From Candidatus Nitrospira kreftii (GTDB lineage: Bacteria > Nitrospirota > Nitrospiria > Nitrospirales > Nitrospiraceae): a stretch of DNA of 64,000 bases. Under the pieces are notes generated by a model. The model was not told where the DNA came from. It saw only the letters and a list, made by a program, of their open reading frames with translations, and made no database searches. A program made the position numbers and the translations under genes. This document shows positions 1 to 11,255 of the stretch, one piece after another; within the stretch, counting starts at the first letter, position 1; each line of letters begins with the position of its first letter. The stretch covers positions 2,960,501-3,024,500 of the forward strand of contig CP047423.1 in NCBI GenBank assembly GCA_014058405.1. Direction: 5' to 3'.

Positions 1-614
1 GCCGAGAAGGCCTCATTGAGTGCCTGTTGTATTGCCGCGCGTTCCTCCGCAGGTAGGTCAAAGGCGCTGCGCACGCGTGCGGGATTCGCTGATGTTGTGA
101 GGGCCGCCGCGAGGCCTGACTTCGACTCCCCGTCCATCCCTTGCAAGCGGCGAATGAACACCTCTCCTATGCGCTCTTCCAGACTGGTCGTGGCGAGATC
201 CGTCAACACCTTTCGCGCAATGGCAAACACTTCTTGCTGGGTCCGGCGACTGATGGCTTGATTGAGGTGATGCGCATCGTTTCTCAACGTTTCCTGTCGC
301 TTGGCACTTAAGGCGTCGGCCGCCTGACGTGCTTCGTCGAGGAGCCGCTGACCTTCCGCCTTCGCATCCTCCGTTGCCTGGTTCAAGAGTGCCGCGCGCT
401 GCCGGACAAACTCCTCATTCTTGTGTTGAAACTCGTCACGCTGCGTTTGGGCTTCAGTTTGTTTCGCGGCGGCATCGGCGAGTTCAGCAAGGATACGCTT
501 CTCCCGCTCGTCGAGGGCATGGAGAATAGGATTGTATAGAAAGCGCCTCATCAACCACACCAAGATGAGAAAGTTGAGCGCCTGCGCAATGACGGTGAAC
601 CAATCGATCAGCAT
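1..614 (-). CDS. atpF: N-ATPase F0 subunit b (AtpF), C-terminus cut by window edge
   Basis: The minus-strand frame opens with an ATG at 614, three bases after the atpE stop, and runs off the left edge. The N-terminus is one hydrophobic helix (MLIDWFTVIAQALNFLILVW), followed by a long charged helix rich in Glu, Lys, Arg, Gln and Ala. This is the build of a b subunit: a membrane anchor and a stator stalk joining the a subunit to the F1 head. The extended C-terminal half is typical of the long b subunits of N-ATPases. In this operon type the alpha and gamma genes follow, so they should lie just outside the window. Confidence 0.9.
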   Translation of the reverse strand, partial: MLIDWFTVIAQALNFLILVWLMRRFLYNPILHALDEREKRILAELADAAAKQTEAQTQRDEFQHKNEEFVRQRAALLNQATEDAKAEGQRLLDEARQAADALSAKRQETLRNDAHHLNQAISRRTQQEVFAIARKVLTDLATTSLEERIGEVFIRRLQGMDGESKSGLAAALTTSANPARVRSAFDLPAEERAAIQQALNEAFS

Positions 615-617
615 CGG

Positions 618-899
618 TTACTTTCCCGCGGCTTGGGCGATGACGTGATTCCAGAACGGGTTGGCGAACAGGAGAATCATCGAGACCACGAAGCAGTAGA
701 TGGCCGTCGACTCGATCATCGCCAGGCCGACGAATAAGGTCCGGGTGATGGTCGCGGAGGCATCTGGTTGCTGGGCCAGCGAAGTCAGCGCGCTCGAGAC
801 CGCCCTCCCCTCGCCTAATGCAGGACCTATCGCGCCGAAGCTGGTGGTAATGCCTGCAGTCACAATTGATGCCACCGCAATAATCGTCAAACTATCCAT
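618..899 (-). CDS. atpE: N-ATPase F0 subunit c (rotor ring)
   Basis: A 93-residue hairpin of two membrane helices. The start is the ATG at 899, preceded by an AAAGGAG-type ribosome site; an upstream ATG in frame lacks one. Helix 2 carries GLAMIESTAIY, with the ion-binding Glu63, Ser64, Thr65 and Tyr68, the residue pattern of Na+-binding c subunits. Helix 1 has GPALGEGR, placing Glu30 where the Ilyobacter Na+ ring has Gln32. The ring therefore has two carboxylates per site. Some two-carboxylate rings are known to use Na+, while at least one N-type ring has been reported as proton-coupled, so ion choice cannot be settled from sequence. Confidence 0.95.
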   Translation of the reverse strand: MDSLTIIAVASIVTAGITTSFGAIGPALGEGRAVSSALTSLAQQPDASATITRTLFVGLAMIESTAIYCFVVSMILLFANPFWNHVIAQAAGK

Positions 900-931
900 C
901 CATATCTCCTTTTGTTGTCGGAGTTCATCGT

Positions 932-1627
932 TCAATGTTTTGCATCTGGTTCAGGCCTGGGCCTCCTGGCTCGCGTGGCGGCGGCGATGTACACCGCCGC
1001 CAGGATGCTGAAGATGTAGGCCTGTACCATGCCGGTGAGCAGACCGAGCGCCGTCATGGCAATCGGAAAGATAAAGGGCGTAATAGTCAGCAGGATACCG
1101 ATAATCATGGCTCCGCTCATCATGTTGCCGAACAGACGAACGGCCAAGGCCAGCGTGCGCGAAAGCTCGCCGATGATGTTGAACGGAAGCATGATAGCTG
1201 TGGGCTGTGCGTAGGACTTGAGATATCCGCCTACGCCTTGCTCCTCAATGCCGAACAACGGTACGGCCACGAACACACACAATGCCAGCGCCGTGGTGGT
1301 CGAGAGCGAGCCTGTCGGCGGTTCATAGCCGGGGATCACGGTGCCAAGGCTGGCTGCCGCGACGAATAGGAAGAGCGTACCCAAAAAGGGGAGATATTTC
1401 TCTGGGTGGCGGAGGCCAACCTCTTCGATTTGTTTCTCGATAGCGGTCACGATAATTTCCAAGAAATTCTGCCAGCGGGAACGTCGCAGGCCAGTGGACA
1501 GTTTGCGCGTAATGAGTTCTGAACCGACTACCAGCACGAACATCAGCCCCCACGTCAACACAATCGTGGCGTTGAGTTTGAAAAACCCATATTGCCAGAA
1601 GATGATCTCGTCGGGACTAAGACGCAT
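932..1627 (-). CDS. atpB: N-ATPase F0 subunit a
   Basis: A 231-residue polytopic protein that forms the ion half-channels beside the c ring. Helices are visible from the N-terminus (ATIVLTWGLMFVLVVGSELI), and the conserved helix region SRTLALAVRLFGNMMSG holds the essential arginine. The start ATG at 1627 overlaps the end of atpR by 11 bases, indicating translational coupling. A gap of about 30 bases separates it from atpE. The length fits the compact a subunits of N-type enzymes. Confidence 0.95.
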   Translation of the reverse strand: MRLSPDEIIFWQYGFFKLNATIVLTWGLMFVLVVGSELITRKLSTGLRRSRWQNFLEIIVTAIEKQIEEVGLRHPEKYLPFLGTLFLFVAAASLGTVIPGYEPPTGSLSTTTALALCVFVAVPLFGIEEQGVGGYLKSYAQPTAIMLPFNIIGELSRTLALAVRLFGNMMSGAMIIGILLTITPFIFPIAMTALGLLTGMVQAYIFSILAAVYIAAATRARRPRPEPDAKH

Positions 1628-1931
1628 GACCGGCCTCCTTCGCTGAGGAATTGTGGTGCGCGACCGGGGGGCCGGTAAACCGCGTCACAATGAAATGCGC
1701 GATGACAAATCCAAGGAGACACAGCAGCAACCGCTCCCAGTGGCCGGCCGCAACAACATAAAATCCACCGAGGACGACACCAGTCCGCAACAGCAAGCTT
1801 CCCAGAAACCACAGCGCTGGACGTTTTGTAGAAATACCCTGCCGTACCGTCCACCAAAGGCCGCCAAAGAACAGGGTCCCTAGCAAAACGCCCGCTATCA
1901 ATGCATCCATCAGGCTCACTGCTTCATTCAT
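1617..1931 (-). CDS. atpR: N-ATPase subunit AtpR
   Basis: A 104-residue membrane protein with three predicted helices (MDALIAGVLLGTLFFGGLWW; LWFLGSLLLRTGVVLGGFYVV; LLLCLLGFVIAHFIV). AtpR is found only in N-type ATPase operons, between atpQ and atpB. It is thought to help assemble or stabilise the c ring, with conserved polar residues in its membrane helices. The start is taken at the ATG at 1931, which overlaps the end of atpQ by eight bases. A longer frame upstream is only the shadow of atpQ. Confidence 0.88.
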   Translation of the reverse strand: MNEAVSLMDALIAGVLLGTLFFGGLWWTVRQGISTKRPALWFLGSLLLRTGVVLGGFYVVAAGHWERLLLCLLGFVIAHFIVTRFTGPPVAHHNSSAKEAGHAS

Positions 1932-2254
1932 GGTTATTCTCCTCTTGCTCGCGTATTTCTCTGCCTTCCTTTGCAACCCAATGCCACGCGATGGAACAGC
2001 CGATCGCGAGACCAGCAACCAGCAGGGCCACCGTCCAAGAACGGCCTCCTGGATAGTGCCGGTCCACCCAGAGCCCAATCGCTACGCCCAGCAGTGTCGG
2101 CACCGCCACCGACCAACCCACCATGCCCATCATACCTAAGCCGGACCAGACGGTCTGCGTGATATGACGTTGCGCCTTGAGCTTACGAGCTGCCTTCAGG
2201 TTTACCTGGTGGCTGAATTCCGTCTCGCCCTCCGCAGGCTTTTCCTCCGGCTCT

Positions 2255-2262
<8 letters not shown>
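1924..2262 (-). CDS. atpQ: N-ATPase subunit AtpQ (AtpI-like)
   Basis: A 112-residue protein with a charged N-terminal third followed by two membrane helices (GMVGWSVAVPTLLGVAIGLWVD and SWTVALLVAGLAIGCSIAWHWV). It belongs to the AtpI/AtpQ-like family that aids assembly of the c ring. The start is the ATG at 2262 (MSEEPEE), which overlaps the end of atpC by eight bases. An in-frame ATG nine codons upstream is possible but lies deeper inside atpC. The gene order D-C-Q-R-B-E-F identifies the operon as N-type. Confidence 0.88.
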
Positions 2263-4589
<2,327 letters not shown>

Positions 4590-4820
4590 GTGGTTTACAA
4601 GTCGTTAAAAGAGAAACCGTTGCGAGAAATCATTGTCGTCCCCATCAGGCAAAAGACCCCAGTCCTCTCACGAGCGCTGTTGCAAGATGCTACAGACGTG
4701 AATACTCAGACAGGTGTGGGTCAACATTTCGATTCGACATCGGCCATTGCTTCAGGGTTGCCACTCGAGCCTGTGAATTGTTATGGCTTTCCAGAAGGCA
4801 CGATGATAGAGGGAGAGTGA
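4590..4820 (+). CDS. Possible small ORF coupled to the site-2 protease
   Basis: An open frame that ends in TGATG exactly on the start of the downstream protease gene. It could begin at the GTG at 4590, with GGAG eight bases upstream, giving 76 residues. The sequence (KEKPLREIIVVPIRQKT...) contains a plausible strand-helix stretch but matches no family I recognise. The TGATG junction and the ribosome site are the only support. It may be a short coupled leader gene or simply a chance frame. Confidence 0.25.
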   Translation: MVYKSLKEKPLREIIVVPIRQKTPVLSRALLQDATDVNTQTGVGQHFDSTSAIASGLPLEPVNCYGFPEGTMIEGE

Positions 4821-5953
4821 TGTTCGGCAGATATGTGACGCTGTTTGACATCTTAGGATTCAAGGTTCGGCTCAATCTGAGTTGGATCTTCCTTGTCGTG
4901 TTGGCCACCTGGTCGCTGGCGCGTTGGTACTTCCCTGAGTATTATCTCGGCCTTTCAGATTCTGCCTATTGGTGGATGGGCTCCGTCGCAACGATGGGCC
5001 TATTGGGATCACTCGTCTTGCACGAGTTCGCCCACGCTCTGGTTGCGCGGCAGTATGGAGTTCCGATCAGCACGATCACCTTGCTCGTCTTCGGAGGCGT
5101 GGCACAGATGGAGAAAGAACCGCCCAGCCCTAGGGCGGAATTTCTCATGGCGATCGCCGGCCCGATCTCCAGCCTCGCTCTGGGCGCCGCGTTCTATCTG
5201 GCATTCGAAGTCGGGTATCAGAGTCATCTTCCGCTTCCTGCCTTAGGGGTTCTCAGGTGCCTGGCTTTCGGCAACAGCCTCCTGGGCGGATTCAATCTGA
5301 TCCCAGCCTTTCCTCTTGACGGTGGGCGCGCTCTGCGGGCCGGCTTATGGCGATGGACAAAAGATTTTCGTCGAGCCACTCGCTGGGCGTCGCTGGCTGG
5401 ATCGATCTTAGGTTTTTTTCTGATGTTGTCGGGAGTCGCTCAGGCCTTCACCGGAAACTTTATAGTGGGGGTCTGGTGGTTCATTGTCGGCTTGTTCCTG
5501 CGGGGAACGGCGAAGGCCTCATACTACCAGGTGGTTGCGCGGACGATGCTGGGAAGCGAGCCGATCCAGCGATTCATGACGCCGAATCCTGCTTCCGTCT
5601 CACCAGATCTCACCGTGGATAAGTTAGTCGAAGAACATTTCTATCGATCGCTCCACACCATGTACCCCGTTGTCGACGATTCTCGTCTGGTCGGTTGCAT
5701 CAGCTCGAAGCAAATCTCAGGAATCCCGCGCGACCAGTGGAATCGATTCCTCGTGCGCGATGTCGCCCTGCCCTGTTCGAAGGACAACACCGTCGACATC
5801 GAGACTGGAGCGCTGGCCGCTCTGGCAATTATGAACCGGACCGGCAATAGCCAGCTCTTAGTCATGGACGGGGATCGTCTTGCCGGCATCGTGACGCTCA
5901 AGGACCTGCTGAAGTTACTCGCGTTGAAATTGGATCTGGAGGGAGTCGCATGA
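4820..5953 (+). CDS. Site-2 protease-like membrane metalloprotease with CBS domains
   Basis: A 377-residue intramembrane zinc protease of the M50/SpoIVFB-like group. The zinc motif HEFAH is near residue 59, and the second motif NLIPAFPLDGGR, which supplies the third ligand Asp, is near residue 155. Several membrane helices surround both. The C-terminal 120 residues form two CBS-like repeats (RFMTPNPASVSPDLTVDKLV and the later AIMNRTGNSQLLVMDGDRL), which probably sense a nucleotide. The start is the ATG at 4820, preceded by GGGAG. Such enzymes cleave membrane-anchored regulators; the substrate is unknown. The stop overlaps the next gene. Confidence 0.88.
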   Translation: MFGRYVTLFDILGFKVRLNLSWIFLVVLATWSLARWYFPEYYLGLSDSAYWWMGSVATMGLLGSLVLHEFAHALVARQYGVPISTITLLVFGGVAQMEKEPPSPRAEFLMAIAGPISSLALGAAFYLAFEVGYQSHLPLPALGVLRCLAFGNSLLGGFNLIPAFPLDGGRALRAGLWRWTKDFRRATRWASLAGSILGFFLMLSGVAQAFTGNFIVGVWWFIVGLFLRGTAKASYYQVVARTMLGSEPIQRFMTPNPASVSPDLTVDKLVEEHFYRSLHTMYPVVDDSRLVGCISSKQISGIPRDQWNRFLVRDVALPCSKDNTVDIETGALAALAIMNRTGNSQLLVMDGDRLAGIVTLKDLLKLLALKLDLEGVA

Positions 5954-7710
5954 GCAGAGGTACCGCCATGAAACATGATGACCGTACCGAGCTCCCGGTT
6001 GACCGACATGATTTAGTTACAGGCTATGAAACACCCGTTTTTCGAGCTACCCTCGGTCGGATGCTCACACAGCATCTGAGCGCATTGATCGCTACTCTCC
6101 TGTTTGGGCTGGCGTCGGTGCAGGCCGCGCAGGAACACCCTGGCGCGCAGGTTCAAGCAACCGATGCAACCCAGACGCCACTCTATACGAACCTGGGCTC
6201 ACTTCATTACCCAGTCACGACAAGCATGCCGCTCGCGCAGCGGTACTTCGATCAGGGATTGCGTCTGTACTATGCATTCAACCACTCGGAAGCAATCCGG
6301 TCTTTTCAGGAAGGGGCGCGGCTCGATCCGGACTGCGCTATGTGCTACTGGGGCATCGCGCTCGCCAATGGCCCCAATATCAATGCACCGATGGATACCG
6401 CCAGCAGCCGTCTCGCCTATGCCACGCTTCAACAGGCACTCAAGCACGAGAAGAAGATGAGCGCACGGGAACGAGCGTTGATCCATGCGCTCGCGGCGCG
6501 TTACGAAGCCGAGCCGCCGGTCGATCGTGCCGAATTGGATGCCGCCTATGCCCGCGCGATGGCCGATGTGGTCCAGCGCTTCCCGGATGATCCGGAAGCC
6601 AAAACGTTGTATGCGGAATCGCTGATGGACTTGAGCCCATGGGATTACTGGACCAGTGACGGCAAACCGAGACCGAATACAACCAAGATCTTGTCACATC
6701 TCGAGCAGGTCTTGGCCACCGATCCCAATCATCCTGGTGCCAACCACTTTTACGTCCATGCGGTGGAGGCACTCCACCCAGAACGCGCGATCGAGGCCGC
6801 CGAGCGACTCGCAAGCCTGATGCCTGGGGCGGGGCACCTCATTCACATGCCAGGCCATATCTACATCCGGATCGGTCGGTATGAAGATGCCATCAAGGCC
6901 AATGAGCACGCCGTGCATGCCGATGAGACCTACATTCGCGACCACGGTCCCGTGACCGGCATCTATATGCTTGGGTACTACCCACACAATTATGACTTCC
7001 TGGCATTCGCGGCAAGCATGATCGGCCGAGAGAAGCAGGCCATCTCTGCCGCCGACAAGATCGCGTCCATGGCGCCGAATGAGCTGTTGCGCGAACAAGG
7101 GATGGCATTTCTACAGCATCACCAGACACGCAATCTGCAAATGCGGGTACGGTTCGGCCGCTGGGATGAATTGCTGAGTGCAGATGCGCCCGCAGAGGAT
7201 CTGCCACACGCCCGTGCGATATGGCTGTACGCGCACGGGCGAGCGCTGGCAACACGCGGCCACCTCAGGGCAGCCGACGCAGCACTCGCACAGTTGCAGG
7301 CGATCGCTCGTGATCCTCAGGTGAAGTCGCTGCAGCTTGAATTCAATACATCCGGTGCCGTGCTGGGAATTGCAGGCGAGGTGCTTGCCGGCCACATCAT
7401 CGCAGCCAAGGGCGATCTCACCCATGCAATCGGTCGTCTACGGGAAGCCGCGCGTCGCGAAGACGCGCTCGTGTATGGTGAACCGCCTGAGTGGACGGTA
7501 CCCGTCAGGCAAGAACTCGGATCGTTGCTCCTCCAGGCAGGACACCCCGATGAGGCCGAGGGGGTTTTTCGTGAAGATCTGAAGCGTTTCCCCCAAAACC
7601 TCTGGTCGCAGCAAGGCCTCGCCCAAGCACTCCGCCTATTGAACCGTGAGACGGAAGCCGAGGCGATAGTCGAGCGCGTGCGTGCCATTCGTGCGTCCAT
7701 ACAAGAATAG
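5950..7710 (+). CDS. Exported tetratricopeptide-repeat protein
   Basis: Up to 586 residues. It starts at the ATG at 5950, overlapping the protease stop (ATGA) and preceded by GGAGGGAG; the ATG at 5968 also has a ribosome site. A signal-like hydrophobic segment (HLSALIATLLFGLASVQA) begins about 40 residues in, so an internal start at 6061 is possible. The rest is helical repeats, for example the segment with AIRSFQEGARLDPDCAMCYWG, and a C-terminal pair around DEAEGVFREDLKRFPQNLWS. Proteins of this type act as periplasmic scaffolds. No enzyme motif was seen. Confidence 0.8.
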   Translation: MSRGTAMKHDDRTELPVDRHDLVTGYETPVFRATLGRMLTQHLSALIATLLFGLASVQAAQEHPGAQVQATDATQTPLYTNLGSLHYPVTTSMPLAQRYFDQGLRLYYAFNHSEAIRSFQEGARLDPDCAMCYWGIALANGPNINAPMDTASSRLAYATLQQALKHEKKMSARERALIHALAARYEAEPPVDRAELDAAYARAMADVVQRFPDDPEAKTLYAESLMDLSPWDYWTSDGKPRPNTTKILSHLEQVLATDPNHPGANHFYVHAVEALHPERAIEAAERLASLMPGAGHLIHMPGHIYIRIGRYEDAIKANEHAVHADETYIRDHGPVTGIYMLGYYPHNYDFLAFAASMIGREKQAISAADKIASMAPNELLREQGMAFLQHHQTRNLQMRVRFGRWDELLSADAPAEDLPHARAIWLYAHGRALATRGHLRAADAALAQLQAIARDPQVKSLQLEFNTSGAVLGIAGEVLAGHIIAAKGDLTHAIGRLREAARREDALVYGEPPEWTVPVRQELGSLLLQAGHPDEAEGVFREDLKRFPQNLWSQQGLAQALRLLNRETEAEAIVERVRAIRASIQE

Positions 7711-7749
7711 AAGATGGGTATATTTCTGGTTGGTCAGACGCCAGCCCGA

Positions 7750-8331
7750 TCATCTGGGAGCTGGAATGGAAATCGAGACCGCTCCCAGCACATCGTCGAG
7801 CTTGTAATCCCGCTTGGGACTCTGCGGATGCGCGTTATGACACGTGACGCAGACGGGCGAGACCGCATGGTCCGCGTACAAGGCTTGAAACCGCCTCTCG
7901 CCTCCTTCCGTGACAAACCCCTTATAGGGACGATCGGGTTCCGCCATGACAGCCTCCAGCCCTTTCTTCTCAAACTCGTTCGCGGGTCCGCTCAGCTTGT
8001 TGATGGGATGGAGGCTGACCAGCCTGTATTGGACCTTAACCCCGGTGAGTGCGGCTAGCCGCGAAGACTCTTGGAAGAATTGAGCGGGCAGAGGCAATGC
8101 TTTTTCCGAGCGCCAGTGCTCCGAGGATTCGATCACTCCCCGCCGTTGCATCCCCTCTACCACATGCACGGTGTAAAACGTCCGGTCTGACGTCAATACG
8201 GCATGAATATAATCCACCACAGTTTCTGCAGGAACTAAGGCCGATTCCTTGCCGGCTAATCCACTTCCCCAACCCACGAGCAGACACAGCATGACACCCA
8301 ATCCTAAGGTAATCGTCTTCCTCCATGGCAT
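7750..8331 (-). CDS. Tll0287-like (DUF3365) haem-binding exported protein
   Basis: A 193-residue protein with an N-terminal signal sequence (ITLGLGVMLCLLVGWGSGLA) and one c-type haem site, CVTCH, near residue 165. The length, the segment RLVSLHPINKLSGPANEFEKK and the late CxxCH match the DUF3365/Tll0287-like family of periplasmic haem sensors or electron carriers. A single axial haem in such domains is often linked to redox sensing. It ends convergently 39 bases from the TPR gene and starts about 170 bases before the inverted-repeat element. Confidence 0.85.
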   Translation of the reverse strand: MPWRKTITLGLGVMLCLLVGWGSGLAGKESALVPAETVVDYIHAVLTSDRTFYTVHVVEGMQRRGVIESSEHWRSEKALPLPAQFFQESSRLAALTGVKVQYRLVSLHPINKLSGPANEFEKKGLEAVMAEPDRPYKGFVTEGGERRFQALYADHAVSPVCVTCHNAHPQSPKRDYKLDDVLGAVSISIPAPR

Positions 8332-8503
8332 AGCATCCCCCCTTCGCTAGAGCCGTCTCGCCAGAGGACAGGAACCCCCATGTCATCCAGCACTATATAC
8401 CTTTACGGTTGATGAGGTCGGATTATGCAATCAGGATGTCCTTCGTCTCGCATCACCCGTCTGTGAATCACTCCTTGTGTTCCAGATTCTATTGCTAGCC
8501 CCT

Positions 8504-8709
8504 CTAGCAGAATGCTGAAAAAGTCCTTCAGCGGCGTTCTCGCGTCACGCCGAGGCTCAACGTACCGAAGCGTACGCCTTGCCTCCCCGCTCGCTGCGGC
8601 TTTGCTGGACGGCCTTGTTGAGCATTCTGGAATGTAGAGTGCCACAGTGTTTTCTGTCATCTTGTCACGGTGCCCGAAGCAGAAACCGAGTTTTTCAGCA
8701 GACTGCTAG
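8504..8709. repeat. 206-bp MITE-like element with 19-bp terminal inverted repeats
   Basis: The ends CTAGCAGAATGCTGAAAAA (8504-8522) and TTTTTCAGCAGACTGCTAG (8691-8709) are inverted copies matching at 17 of 19 positions. A second, inner pair is nested within: AGAATGCTGAAAAAG near 8510 against TTGTTGAGCATTCT at 8615-8628. The element has no coding capacity and looks like a small non-autonomous mobile element or a REP-type repeat. Its right end stops two bases before the stop codon of the PepSY gene, so its long hairpin may also serve as that gene's terminator. No second copy was seen in the window. Confidence 0.7.
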
Positions 8710-8711
8710 GA

Positions 8712-9026
8712 CTACTCTTGCTCCACGTCGATTACCGCGCCGGTTTCGGCATCGATGTGAACTTCCATCACTTTGTTGTCGGTCGTGACCACTTCGACCT
8801 CCCAGATGAGCTTGTTGTGCTTCTTTTCCAATTCAGCCTCGATAACCTTGCCTGCTACTTTTGCCGAAGCGGTCATGATGGCTTGGTTGATCGTCACCTT
8901 GGCCGCGGCAGCCATCTCGAGGGCTTTCTTGACCTCATCTTTCTTCCCTTTGTCGTCACTCCATGCAGGACTGATCAGAACCGCCGTCATAAAAAGCACT
9001 GTTACTGCACTTCCCAGCAGCTTCAT
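8712..9026 (-). CDS. Exported PepSY-domain protein
   Basis: A 104-residue protein with a signal peptide (MKLLGSAVTVLFMTAVLISP, cleavage near AWS-DD) followed by one PepSY domain. The domain shows the usual helix of Ala/Lys/Glu, then KLIWEVEVVTTDNKVMEV and the closing strand HIDAETGAVIDVE. PepSY domains bind or inhibit peptidases or serve as small periplasmic binding modules. The start has an AGGAGG ribosome site. The stop codon abuts the inverted-repeat element. Confidence 0.88.
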   Translation of the reverse strand: MKLLGSAVTVLFMTAVLISPAWSDDKGKKDEVKKALEMAAAAKVTINQAIMTASAKVAGKVIEAELEKKHNKLIWEVEVVTTDNKVMEVHIDAETGAVIDVEQE

Positions 9027-9238
9027 GGATACCTCCTCTGTTCACTTGATGATTCCCCACACGGCATGACTCTCTCCAGCCATGCTCGATAACGGGCAAA
9101 AGAAATGCAAGACGCGAGCCGCTTTCGATTCTTCCACTGACTCCGTGAAAAATCGACGGTGCTGCCCCTTTACGCAACACATCGGAGCGATGCACTGAGG
9201 GGTTCGGCGACGAGGCATTTCGTCATCAGCACGCTGTG

Positions 9239-10636
9239 TCAACCTGGCACCGGAAACGGCAGAGACTCCTTCATCGTCGTGTAGACACATTTCGCCACCG
9301 CTTCATTGCCCTGCGGAGAGTAGTGGTTCTCCAAAAACCGGTCGGCAGAATTGACCTCGGACACACACGGGGTGGCGTCAAGGTATGGGATACCGACCTG
9401 CTCCAGCACCTGCTTACCAAGGGACACGTACGAAGCCTCTCTTCCGAGATCCATCTTCATAGGCAGAAATACCACGAGAGGAACCGAACCTTCTTCCTTC
9501 ACCGACCGCACGAATGTCTTCAGGATCGCCGCATTGGTAGCAATCAGTCCGTCTCCAGATGAATCAGGACCGGCGGCTTCCCACGGGGGAAACAGACTCG
9601 TGAGCAGCCGAATCAAGTAAAAGAAATGGTACCAATGTGTCTGCCAATCGCTCGCCCGGTAGCCTTGATCGTAATTCAGAAGAGGAAGATCAGAAATCGA
9701 TCCTGCGGAAAAGATCGCTTCAGTGGAAAGTGGAGTCCGGTTGAGGTTGACAAGTTCTCCGTCTCGCAGGATGAATCGAGGTTTTGAGAACGGCATATTC
9801 CATTCAGGCATGGCGATAAAGGGATACACCCACATCGTGCGGAAAAGATCATGTGAGATGAAGCTGAAGATCACAATGTTCGGTCTCCGCTTACGGACAT
9901 CTTTCTCGTACCGCACAAACGACTGGCCCAGGCCATATCCACCGACTCCAAAGTTTAAGACCAGAAATTCGTCGCCCAACATTTGATTCAACTTATGCCC
10001 CCAGGTCTCCTCATAACTCACCTCATTGCCGAACGTGAAGGAGTCTCCTATGAGGGCAATGTTCGTCAGCTTCTCGGTCTTAGGAAACACAATTCCATCC
10101 CGTGGAGCGCGAAGCCCCTCTGAACTGGAACAATAGAGGCCGTTGGCACTACATCTATTTGGTTCCACGGTCCAACCCGCCCAGTCATCATAAATCACAT
10201 AATTATCAGACCGGTCGCCGCTGGAACTCTCCACAAGTTGCCGGTGTATCGCTTTGTCCCAGTTTCTCGGCTTCAACACCACGTTCCCAAACGCTTCACC
10301 ATCCATGTAGTTTCGAGAACCGATTCTCACGGCCATTTCCCCCGCTAGCACAATCAGCAATACGCTGACGAAGTTCATCATCACAACCATGCGAAAACGA
10401 CCTGAGGGTGATCGCTTGTGTACCAGATACCGGTGAACAAGGTCTGTTCCACTTATGAGGAGTGCAGCGACAGCGCATAGAAGCGCCACTCCTGGCCTGC
10501 TGGAGAGAAATACCTGGAATGACCTCTGCCCTTTCATGTACATGGCTATCACCACAACTGCAATTGCCGATTCAAAAACAAAAATGGAAATAAGCAGAAG
10601 CAATTCTCGTTTCGAGAGCGCAGTCTCTGAAGTCAT
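9239..10636 (-). CDS. Membrane-anchored SGNH/GDSL-type hydrolase
   Basis: 465 residues. Three N-terminal membrane helices cover roughly residues 12-120. After these comes an SGNH-hydrolase fold: block I is IALIGDSFTFGNEV with the nucleophile Ser near residue 199, then NFGVGGYGLGQ (the Gly block) and a late ENHYSPQGNEAVA carrying the catalytic His. Related proteins act on acyl or acetyl groups of surface polysaccharides or lipids (AlgX/OatA-like chemistry). The substrate here is unknown. The gene stands alone, with about 210 empty bases downstream. Confidence 0.75.
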   Translation of the reverse strand: MTSETALSKRELLLLISIFVFESAIAVVVIAMYMKGQRSFQVFLSSRPGVALLCAVAALLISGTDLVHRYLVHKRSPSGRFRMVVMMNFVSVLLIVLAGEMAVRIGSRNYMDGEAFGNVVLKPRNWDKAIHRQLVESSSGDRSDNYVIYDDWAGWTVEPNRCSANGLYCSSSEGLRAPRDGIVFPKTEKLTNIALIGDSFTFGNEVSYEETWGHKLNQMLGDEFLVLNFGVGGYGLGQSFVRYEKDVRKRRPNIVIFSFISHDLFRTMWVYPFIAMPEWNMPFSKPRFILRDGELVNLNRTPLSTEAIFSAGSISDLPLLNYDQGYRASDWQTHWYHFFYLIRLLTSLFPPWEAAGPDSSGDGLIATNAAILKTFVRSVKEEGSVPLVVFLPMKMDLGREASYVSLGKQVLEQVGIPYLDATPCVSEVNSADRFLENHYSPQGNEAVAKCVYTTMKESLPFPVPG

Positions 10637-10772
10637 GTTTCGTCCTTATCTTCGTTCCAAGCTTTTGAGATTCACTCACCTACTGCAGTGCTCTGTTGGG
10701 AGGAAGCAACCGGGATCTCCGTGTCATGCCGAAAAACGTTTCGGTTTTCGCACTCTGCAACTCATGTTTGGC

Positions 10773-11204
10773 TCATCCGCTATCGCCATTCTTCTGCGGT
10801 GGTGCGGTATTGTGTTCCAACAACGGACTCACGAACGTTTCGCCGGCCCATGCTGCATGAATGGCCGGCACGAGATCCGAGTGGGCAGACTGCTTACGGA
10901 CGAACCCGACCGCACCGGCGGCAAACGCCTCGTCCCTGGTGTTCTCGTTTGCATGAACGGTGCACACGACGACCCGGCAATCCGGCAAGTCCCTTCGGAT
11001 CGCCCGCGCCGCATCGAGCCCGCCGACTCTCGGCATGACGAGATCCAACACGACGACATCCGGATGAAGGCGACGGGATGCGTCCACGGCCGCCCGTCCG
11101 TCCGTGACCGCTCCGACGACCTCGCCGGCCTTATCCGCCAAGCGGCAGAGATTCGCCAGCATTTGGGGGTGATCATCGGCCAACAGAATGTGCGGTTTGC
11201 TCAC
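10773..11204 (-). CDS. Single-domain response regulator (receiver only)
   Basis: A 143-residue CheY-like receiver. The acidic pair is ADD near residue 10, the phospho-acceptor Asp lies in VVVLDLVMP near residue 54, and the conserved Lys is in FVRKQS. There is no DNA-binding domain; the receiver is followed only by a short polar tail. It starts with GTG behind a strong AGGAGG. Its receiver resembles that of the NarL-type regulator at 13536 (LADDHPQML against MADDHSIML), so it may share or compete for the same kinase. It lies just downstream of the broken DegP gene. Confidence 0.85.
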   Translation of the reverse strand: MSKPHILLADDHPQMLANLCRLADKAGEVVGAVTDGRAAVDASRRLHPDVVVLDLVMPRVGGLDAARAIRRDLPDCRVVVCTVHANENTRDEAFAAGAVGFVRKQSAHSDLVPAIHAAWAGETFVSPLLEHNTAPPQKNGDSG

Positions 11205-11255
11205 GCGACCTCCTGCCTCGACAATGAAGACGTCCGCCTCCAGGCATTCCGGAAC

